A DNA stretch of 10,630 nucleotides, taken from contig URTG01000049.1 of assembly GCA_900550705.1 (NCBI GenBank), positions 1 to 10,630 on the forward strand. The letters run 5' to 3'. The translations under genes and the position numbers were made by a program. The DNA comes from an uncultured Eubacteriales bacterium. Lineage in GTDB: Bacteria; Bacillota; Clostridia; Oscillospirales; Oscillospiraceae. Shown here piece by piece: positions 6,201-10,630 of the stretch. Within the stretch, counting starts at the first letter, position 1; each line of letters opens with the position of its first letter. The notes beneath the pieces were generated by a model that did no database searches, was not told where the DNA came from, and worked only from the letters and a program-made list of their open reading frames with translations.

Positions 6201-6224
6201 TCCTAATCCGGCATCGGAAAGGAG
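6200..6224 (+). promoter_or_regulatory. Leader hairpin that can hide the Shine-Dalgarno
   Basis: CTCCT (6200-6204) pairs with AGGAG (6220-6224), the core of the ribosome-binding site, around an inner TCCG-GCAT-CGGA hairpin (6207-6218). This could limit translation of the peptide, as described for the toxin mRNA of par_pAD1. Confidence 0.55.
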
Positions 6225-6233
6225 GTGCTGGCC

Positions 6234-6332
6234 ATGAACCATATATTGGTGAGTTTTCTTGTCTCCGTCGGAGCAGGTGTCGTAAGCTATTACATCTGCA
6301 AGTGGCTTGACGGAGGCCGCAAAGGCAAATAA
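6234..6332 (+). CDS. 32-aa single-helix hydrophobic peptide, candidate type I toxin
   Basis: The peptide begins MNHILVSFLVSVGAG, continues with one membrane helix to about residue 21, and ends in a charged tail (CKWLDGGRKGK). Size, single helix and charged C-terminus resemble Fst/Ldr-type toxins of type I toxin-antitoxin systems, which damage the membrane when overproduced; sequence homology is not claimed. AAAGGAGG (6218-6225) lies 8 nt before the ATG, a near-perfect ribosome-binding site, but it can be folded into a leader hairpin. The gene is followed within 10 nt by a strong hairpin, and a promoter at 6425-6454 reads back towards it. It is divergent from the M23 gene. It could instead be a small structural membrane protein; the antisense layout is what favours a toxin. 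Confidence 0.72.
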   Translation: MNHILVSFLVSVGAGVVSYYICKWLDGGRKGK

Positions 6333-6333
6333 G

Positions 6334-6382
6334 CACAAAGAACCCCCGGAGAGTGGCACCTCTCCGGGGGTTTGCCTTTGTG
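6334..6382. terminator. Bidirectional hairpin shared by peptide mRNA and antisense RNA
   Basis: AACCCCCGGAGAG (6341-6353) pairs with CTCTCCGGGGGTT (6360-6372) around a 6-nt loop. An outer CACAAAG/CTTTGTG (6334-6340/6376-6382) extends it after a 3-nt bulge. Short T-rich tails follow on both strands (TTTGCCTTTG on plus, TTCTTTG on minus), so it can end transcription from both sides. Confidence 0.8.
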
Positions 6383-6418
6383 TGTTGGCTTTGAACCGAT
6401 TGGTAAGTTTCTTTGGCT
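6335..6418 (-). ncRNA. Predicted antisense RNA, candidate type I antitoxin
   Basis: From the promoter at 6425-6454 an RNA would start near 6418, run towards the peptide gene and end at the shared hairpin, about 84 nt. It contains the complement of the 3' direct repeat (6381-6396) and of the terminator. It could therefore pair in trans with both the 5' end and the 3' end of the peptide mRNA. No open frame of note is seen in it. Confidence 0.5.
6381..6396 (+). repeat. Direct repeat, 3' copy (DRb-like)
   Basis: TGTGTTGGCTTTGAAC differs from the copy at 6185-6200 only at its eighth base. It lies just beyond the shared terminator, inside the region transcribed as antisense RNA. Confidence 0.75.
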
Positions 6419-6424
6419 GCTGCT

Positions 6425-6454
6425 ATTATAGCACAGCCCTCCACCAAAATGCAA
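6425..6454 (-). promoter_or_regulatory. Antisense promoter facing the 32-aa gene
   Basis: Minus strand: TGC-TATAAT, an extended and perfect -10 (6433-6425), with TTGCAT as a weak -35 (6454-6449) at 18 nt. The start is near 6418. No protein-coding frame of this orientation starts downstream before the convergent hairpin. Confidence 0.75.
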
Positions 6455-6514
6455 GGCTTTTCAGAAATTCTTTGCGGGAACCGCCCCCATGACCACAAGA
6501 AACCCCAGGGCTGA

Positions 6515-6660
6515 CCGTAGTAGTCAGTTTTGACTAAAACTTTACTTTTTAAGTAGAACAGGCCAATCTATATAGACCGCAATGTCCAGAGCCACATATA
6601 TCGTGTGCTGGTCATTGTATGAGAAAATAGTAAGGTTTTAGCATTAATTGACTAGTAGGG
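6515..6660. repeat. AT-rich foldback element of about 146 bp
   Basis: The ends 6515-6550 and 6625-6660 are inverted repeats with 27 matches in 36 by eye, including TAGTCA, CTAAAAC and TTACT blocks. Inside, CAATG-t-CCAG...CACA (6580-6596) pairs with TGTG-CTGG-t-CATTG (6604-6617), and CTATATAG (6568-6575) is palindromic. The stretch has no gene and is much more AT-rich than its surroundings. It may be a degenerate MITE or a structured RNA. The remaining gene-free part (6455-6514) shows nothing I can name. Confidence 0.55.
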
Positions 6661-6662
6661 AC

Positions 6663-6694
6663 AAAAACCAGCCCCCGCGGCCGCGGGGGCTGGT
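6663..6694 (-). terminator. Terminator of the decarboxylase-holB-ricT operon
   Basis: A perfect 28-nt palindrome (6667-6694, centred on GCGGCCGC) is followed on the minus strand by a run of five T (6667-6663, the first shared with the stem). It lies 24 nt beyond the ricT stop. Confidence 0.88.
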
Positions 6695-6717
6695 CTGCTC
6701 AAAAGCCTCGCGGGCTT

Positions 6718-8022
6718 TCAGGTCTCCGGGTTGAAATTGCCCTCGTCCTGGGGGCGGCGATTGCCCCGGGGGCGGTGGCGGCGGCGGCGGTTGCCGTTCC
6801 GGCGGGCGGCCTCCTCCCCACCGGCGGCGGGGGTCTGTGCCCCATTGGGCTGGGGGGCGGGGCGGGACTGCGGGGGGCGGCTCTGCCGGGGCGGACGCTC
6901 CCGGTTGTCGCGGCTGTCCCGATTTTCCCGGGGCTCCCGATTCTCCCGCGGGGGGCGGTCCCCCTCGTTCTCGTTCCGGGGCCGACGGCGGCGGCTGCGG
7001 TTATTGCGGCCCTGGCTCCGGTCCTCCTCCGTCTGCTCCCGGCGCTGGGGGGCGGGACGGGCTTGCTCCTCCCGGCGGCCGAAGGCGGCCTCCAGGGCGG
7101 CGGAGAGATTTTCCTCCTCGGTGGCGGGGCGGCTGTCCTCCTCCGTGTTCTTCCGCAGCTTGGCCAGCTGAGACAGGGGCGGCTCGACATAGCCCTCCGG
7201 CCGCTTTCCCTTGCCGCTGCGGACGACGCACAGCTCGCAGTTGTGGTAGCACTTGGGGGTCTCGGGGGCGGAGTCCAGCCGGACCTGCACCGTCTGCCGC
7301 AGCAGATTCACGCTGGACACGGTGCCCGCCCCGTCGGGGGTCTCCACAAAGGACTCCTGCTTGGGGGCGTGCTTCACCAGGTCCTCATAGGCGTCCTGCT
7401 CATACTTCAGGCAGCACATCAGCCGCCCGCAGGTGCCGGAAATCTTGGTGGGGTTCAGGGAGAGGCTCTGGGTCTTGGCCATCTTGATGGACACGGGCTG
7501 GAACTCGTTCAGGAACTGGGCGCAGCAGAAGGGCCGGCCGCAGATGCCCAGGCCGCCCAGCATTTTCGCCTCGTCCCGGACGCCAATCTGCCGCAGCTCG
7601 ATGCGGGCGTGGATGGTGCTGGCCAGGTCCTTCACCAGGGCGCGGAAGTCCACCCGCCCCTCGGAGGTGAAGAAGAACAGCACCTTGTTCCCCTCGAAGC
7701 TGTACTCGGCCTCCACCAGCTTCATGTCCAGCCCGTGCTGGGCGATTTTCTCCTGGCAGATTTGGAAGGCCCTGGCCTCCTTCTCCTTGTTCCGGACCAG
7801 GGTCTCCCGGTCCTCGTCGGTGGCCACCCGGACCACGGGGCGGAGGGGGGCAGTCAGCTCCATCTCGTCGATGAGAAAGTTGGCCTGGGTGCACTCGCCG
7901 TATTCGGTGCCCCGGGCGGTCTCTACGATGACGCCGTCGCCCTCCTGAAACTTGTTTCCGTCGGGGTTGAAATAATATTGCTTGCCGCCGCTTTTGAAGC
8001 GGACGCTGATAATCTCTACCAT
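6718..8022 (-). CDS. ricT: PSP1-domain protein RicT (YaaT) with a long Arg-rich tail
   Basis: In B. subtilis RicT works with RicA and RicF in an Fe-S-containing complex that assists RNase Y in mRNA maturation and affects sporulation and biofilm signalling. The 434-aa protein has the PSP1 core in about 1-270 with the cysteine signatures CGRPFCC (161-167) and CGRLMCC (198-204), plus CYHNCELC (258-265). Residues 291-434 form a low-complexity tail rich in Arg, Pro, Glu, Asn and Gln (RRRR, PRENREPRENRDSRDNRERP, 358-377). This is about 150 residues more than I recall for B. subtilis YaaT. The ATG at 8022 has AAGGAG (8035-8030) 7 nt upstream; a longer in-frame extension overlaps holB and is rejected. 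It follows holB by 28 nt. Core identity is very likely; the role of the tail is open. Confidence 0.93.
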   Translation of the reverse strand: MVEIISVRFKSGGKQYYFNPDGNKFQEGDGVIVETARGTEYGECTQANFLIDEMELTAPLRPVVRVATDEDRETLVRNKEKEARAFQICQEKIAQHGLDMKLVEAEYSFEGNKVLFFFTSEGRVDFRALVKDLASTIHARIELRQIGVRDEAKMLGGLGICGRPFCCAQFLNEFQPVSIKMAKTQSLSLNPTKISGTCGRLMCCLKYEQDAYEDLVKHAPKQESFVETPDGAGTVSSVNLLRQTVQVRLDSAPETPKCYHNCELCVVRSGKGKRPEGYVEPPLSQLAKLRKNTEEDSRPATEEENLSAALEAAFGRREEQARPAPQRREQTEEDRSQGRNNRSRRRRPRNENEGDRPPRENREPRENRDSRDNRERPPRQSRPPQSRPAPQPNGAQTPAAGGEEAARRNGNRRRRHRPRGNRRPQDEGNFNPET

Positions 8023-8050
8023 AGGGTGTCTCCTTCGTATCTCCCGGGGG

Positions 8051-8998
8051 TCACCGCCCGGCCGGGGTGGATTCAAACAGTCCGGCGCACAGCCATCCGG
8101 CCAGCTGACCGGGGTTGGCGTTGAGCTGAGCGGCGGCCCGCAGGGTCCGCACCAGCTCCACCGCCCGGAGCAGCCTCCGGCGGTCCTGCCGGAGGACCAG
8201 GCGGCGGCCCAGCTCCTGCTCCAATTCGTCCAGCAGAAGACCCAGGGCCTCCCGCTTGCCCTGCTCCAGCACCATGGAGCGTTCAAACAGCTCCGGCTCC
8301 CTGCCCTTCTCCAAAGCGTCGGCCAGGGCGCGGACCTGCTGCTCCCGCTCCTGCCGGGCGGGGTCGTCGTCGCTCAGGGCGCGGACGGCCCGGCCCAGTA
8401 TCCCCTGGCAGTCCAGGGCGGCCTGGCGGACGGCCTCCGGCGGCTGGTCGGGAAAGTTCTCCCGCAGCCATGCCTCGCACTCCCCCAGGGGCACCGGAGT
8501 CATGGCCAGCTCCTCGCACCGGGAGCGGACGGTCTGGAGCACGCCGCCGCCGTTTTCGGCCAGCAGCAGAAAGGCCGCGTACTCCGGCCCCTCCTCCAGC
8601 AGCTTGAGCATGGCGTTCTGGGCCGCGGAGTTCATCCGGTCGGCCCCCTCCAGCACATAGACCTTCCGCTGGCCCTCGTTGGGCCGCACATAGGCGTCGC
8701 TCCGCAGGGCGCGGACCTGGTCCACCGTGATGGGCTTGTCCTCTCCGGGGCCGGAAATGACAGACACATCCGGGTGGACACCGCCAAATACCTTCTTGCA
8801 GGGGGCACAGCGCCCGCAGGGGCGGTGTTCTGCCGGGGCGGCGCATACCATAGCGGCGGCCAGCCGGCGGGCAAGCAGGTGCCTCCCAGAGCCTCCGGGG
8901 CCGGCAATCAGATAGGCGTGGGACAGGCCCCGGCCCTGTTCCTGGCGGAGCAGCTGCTCCTTCAGCCGGGCGTTTCCGGCCAGCGCGGTGGACTGCAT
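8051..8998 (-). CDS. holB: DNA polymerase III, delta prime subunit
   Basis: Delta prime is part of the clamp loader that places the beta clamp on primed DNA. The 315-aa protein is close to family length. The N-terminal AAA+ fold has a degenerate P-loop, GPGGSGRH (33-40), lacking the Lys-Thr pair, as is known for delta prime. A zinc module uses C52, C61, C64 and C67 (CGRCAPC). VYVLEGADRMNSAAQNAMLK (113-132) is the Walker B-like region and sensor helix. SRC (159-161) is the typical clamp-loader arginine motif. The ATG at 8998 follows AGGAG with 8-nt spacing. It lies 39 nt after the decarboxylase gene and 28 nt before ricT, the order also found in B. subtilis (holB-yaaT). Confidence 0.93.
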   Translation of the reverse strand: MQSTALAGNARLKEQLLRQEQGRGLSHAYLIAGPGGSGRHLLARRLAAAMVCAAPAEHRPCGRCAPCKKVFGGVHPDVSVISGPGEDKPITVDQVRALRSDAYVRPNEGQRKVYVLEGADRMNSAAQNAMLKLLEEGPEYAAFLLLAENGGGVLQTVRSRCEELAMTPVPLGECEAWLRENFPDQPPEAVRQAALDCQGILGRAVRALSDDDPARQEREQQVRALADALEKGREPELFERSMVLEQGKREALGLLLDELEQELGRRLVLRQDRRRLLRAVELVRTLRAAAQLNANPGQLAGWLCAGLFESTPAGR

Positions 8999-9037
8999 GG
9001 ACCTGTCTCCTCTCCTGTGTTTGCTGGGTTCCCGCGT

Positions 9038-10354
9038 TCAGCGGGCGGAGGGCGGGAGGACCCGCACTTCCGTGTCCATATTATATCCTATTTGCCGCAA
9101 ATAGGCCAGTTCTTTTTTTCCAATCTCCTCCCCCGGGGCCACCACGGGCACCCCCGGCGGATAGGGGGCAATCTGACAGGCCGCCACCCGGCCCCGGCAC
9201 TCCCCCAGAGGCCGCCGCTCACTGGGGGCGAAGATGGCCTCCCGCACGGACAGCACCGCCCGGGGCAAGAAGGGGGCGGGCAGGGGCGGACAGTCCCCCA
9301 TCTCCCCCCGCAGCTCCTCCAATGCGGCGGTGAGGCGGGTCCAGCTGTCCTCGTCGTCCAGGGCGGTGCAAATCAGGACCACATGGCCGCCGTCCTCCAT
9401 TTCCGGGTAAATGCCCCGGGACTCCAAGGCCCGGGCGAAGGCGGGGCCGTCCTTCACCTTCAGGGTCAGGCGGCAGGGGTCCAGGTCAGACCGGTCCAGG
9501 GCCGGGAAGCGGCGCCGCAGACCGGCCACCCGCTCCGCCGTCCGGCGGTAGGCCGCCGCCCCCTCCGTCTCCATCCACTGGCGGGCCCCGTCCAGGCTGG
9601 CCATCATGGGATAGGAGGGGCTGGAGGAGCCGTACATACTGGCCCGCAGCCGCACCAGGTCGGGGGCAAGCCCCCGGGTGAACAGCAGGGCGGTCTGCCC
9701 CATGGCGGGCAGGGTCTTGTGGGCGGACATCACCACCGCGTCCGCCCCGGCATAGGGGTCCAGCCCCAGAAAGGGCAGGTGCGCCCCGTGGGCACCATCC
9801 ACCATCAGCCGCCCGCCCCGGCGGTGGACCAGGGCGGCAATGGCTGGAATATCTGATAATATCCCGGAATAAGTTGGTGAAGTAATACAGACCGTTTTGA
9901 TTTCCGGATGGGAGTCCAGCAGCTCCTCCACCCGGGCCGGGTCCACCGGCCCGATGAGCCGCTCCTCCTCCAGCCAGGGCCGTTCCAGATAGACGGGGTG
10001 CAGCCCCAGCAGCGCCAGGGCGTGAAAGGCGGAGCGGTGACAGCTCCGGTCCAGCAGCACCCCCTCCCCCGGCCGGCAGCACAGGGCCAGCCCGGTGTGG
10101 ACTCCCATGGTGGAGCCGCCGGTGAGGAATTGGCAGTGGTCAAACCCGAACCGCTCCGCCCACAGGGCCTGGGCCGTATCGAAGGGCTCCCCCGCCTCAT
10201 ACAGATTCCCGGTACCGGGAATCTCCGTCACATCCAGCGGGGCCAGGGGGGCCAGCTCGGGAATGGGCAGGGTCTTCCCCTTGTGGCCGGGCATATGAAA
10301 GCGGACAGGGCCGCTGTTTGCGTAATTTTTTAATGTGGTGTAGAGTGGGGTCAT
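9038..10354 (-). CDS. Orn/Lys/Arg decarboxylase-family PLP enzyme (YaaO-like)
   Basis: A PLP-dependent fold-type I enzyme of the group that includes arginine and lysine decarboxylases, so a role in polyamine or agmatine formation is plausible. The substrate cannot be read from the sequence. It has the N-terminal FHMPGHKGK (19-27), the TGGST phosphate-binding turn (78-82), VDGAHGAH (185-192) with Asp186 for the pyridine nitrogen, SAHKTLPAMGQTA (210-222) with Lys213 as the Schiff-base lysine, and the C-terminal PYPPGVPVVAPGE. At 438 aa it is somewhat shorter than the roughly 480-490 residues I recall for YaaO/SpeA. ATG at 10354 is preferred to GTG at 10360 because GGAGG (10364-10360) overlaps that GTG and sits 5 nt before the ATG. 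It heads the operon with holB and ricT. No convincing promoter is visible in 10361-10438. Confidence 0.9.
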   Translation of the reverse strand: MTPLYTTLKNYANSGPVRFHMPGHKGKTLPIPELAPLAPLDVTEIPGTGNLYEAGEPFDTAQALWAERFGFDHCQFLTGGSTMGVHTGLALCCRPGEGVLLDRSCHRSAFHALALLGLHPVYLERPWLEEERLIGPVDPARVEELLDSHPEIKTVCITSPTYSGILSDIPAIAALVHRRGGRLMVDGAHGAHLPFLGLDPYAGADAVVMSAHKTLPAMGQTALLFTRGLAPDLVRLRASMYGSSSPSYPMMASLDGARQWMETEGAAAYRRTAERVAGLRRRFPALDRSDLDPCRLTLKVKDGPAFARALESRGIYPEMEDGGHVVLICTALDDEDSWTRLTAALEELRGEMGDCPPLPAPFLPRAVLSVREAIFAPSERRPLGECRGRVAACQIAPYPPGVPVVAPGEEIGKKELAYLRQIGYNMDTEVRVLPPSAR

Positions 10355-10374
10355 AGGCACCTCCGGGGAGTGAT

Positions 10375-10388
10375 GAGTTAGGAGTTAG
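10375..10388. repeat. Short tandem heptamer upstream of the decarboxylase gene
   Basis: GAGTTAG occurs twice in tandem, and the pair is flanked by GATGAGTT copies (10372-10379 overlapping, and 10393-10400). It lies in the leader of the minus-strand operon; no function is assigned. Confidence 0.5.
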
Positions 10389-10438
10389 GAGGGATGAGTT
10401 TTCTGGCCCTTTCATCTCTGCCTCTTATACGAAAGTCA

Positions 10439-10555
10439 CCCTCATCCGTCACGCTTCGCGTGCCACCTTCCCCCTGGAATGGGGAAGGCTACGGAGGCAC
10501 GGTCCTTTGGCTCCCCTGAAAGGGGAGCTGGCCGCCGTAGGCGGACTGAGGGGTT
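10439..10555. repeat. Full palindromic intergenic repeat, two opposed half-elements
   Basis: The left half (10439-10490) starts CCCTCATCCGTCACG and matches the repeat at 164-213. The right half (10507-10555) has the hairpins in mirrored order: GCTCCCCT-GAA-AGGGGAGC (10510-10528) and CCGCC-GTA-GGCGG (10532-10544), ending ACTGAGGGG, roughly the reverse complement of the start of the left half. The 117-bp unit is thus an imperfect inverted repeat built of four hairpins. Confidence 0.75.
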
Positions 10556-10585
10556 GCCGTCCCCGTGATCACGATGCGTCCGTAG

Positions 10586-10607
10586 GGGCCGATGTCCTCA
10601 TCGGCCC
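10586..10607. repeat. Hairpin of a second intergenic repeat type
   Basis: GGGCCGATG (10586-10594) and CATCGGCCC (10599-10607) form a perfect 9-bp stem with a TCCT loop. The wording (GTAGGGGCCGATG...CATCGGCCCG) resembles a dispersed repeat I associate with Oscillospiraceae genomes, from memory. The TCGGCCC portion also ends both repeats at 1-99. Confidence 0.5.
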
Positions 10608-10630
10608 GGTTCGTTGGTGCGACAGGCATC

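Noticed and set aside
8023..8286. Longer N-terminus for ricT
   Set aside because: It would overlap the 3' end of holB, lacks a ribosome-binding site and adds residues unlike the PSP1 family; ATG at 8022 has a good Shine-Dalgarno.
6775..9856. Long plus-strand frames opposite ricT, holB and the decarboxylase gene
   Set aside because: They are antisense shadows of well-identified proteins, with biased composition and no motifs.

Overview
The window looks like chromosome from a moderately GC-rich Gram-positive gut clostridium of the Oscillospiraceae/Flavonifractor type. The evidence is a glycine T-box leader in front of a single-chain glycyl-tRNA synthetase, the decarboxylase-holB-ricT block typical of Bacillota, strong Shine-Dalgarno sites, and palindromic intergenic repeats of a kind I associate with this family. 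The genus is inference.

Left part (1-1473): palindromic repeats, then a plus-strand cluster encoding two paralogous small secreted proteins (253-696 and 1033-1473). Between them lies a one-helix membrane protein whose frame is broken by an in-frame TAG yet stays open to the next gene. Centre-left (1619-3466): a complete glycine T-box attenuation unit (sigma-A promoter, stem I with GGC specifier, T-box, terminator), glyQS and its terminator. Next (3543-4525): a two-gene operon with its own promoter (GNAT-like acetyltransferase plus an unknown 82-aa protein). It ends in a 138-bp MITE-like element whose internal hairpin can serve as terminator for both convergent neighbours.

Centre-right: a minus-strand, membrane-anchored LysM-G5-M23 cell-wall hydrolase (4536-6029). 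Just downstream of its promoter is a perfect match to the WalR consensus. Divergent from it is a compact locus (6173-6454) with the layout of a par/Fst-type type I toxin-antitoxin: a 32-aa single-helix peptide with a foldable Shine-Dalgarno, a shared hairpin terminator, a converging antisense promoter with a perfect -10, and a 16-nt direct repeat placed so that the antisense RNA could pair with the start of the toxin mRNA. This is the most interesting thing in the window. A 146-bp foldback element (6515-6660) follows.

Right part (6663-10354, minus strand): a likely operon of an Orn/Lys/Arg-decarboxylase-family PLP enzyme, holB (DNA polymerase III delta prime) and ricT (PSP1/YaaT) with a long Arg-rich tail. 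The tmk/yaaQ/yaaR genes found between the first two in Bacillus subtilis are absent here. More palindromic repeats close the window.
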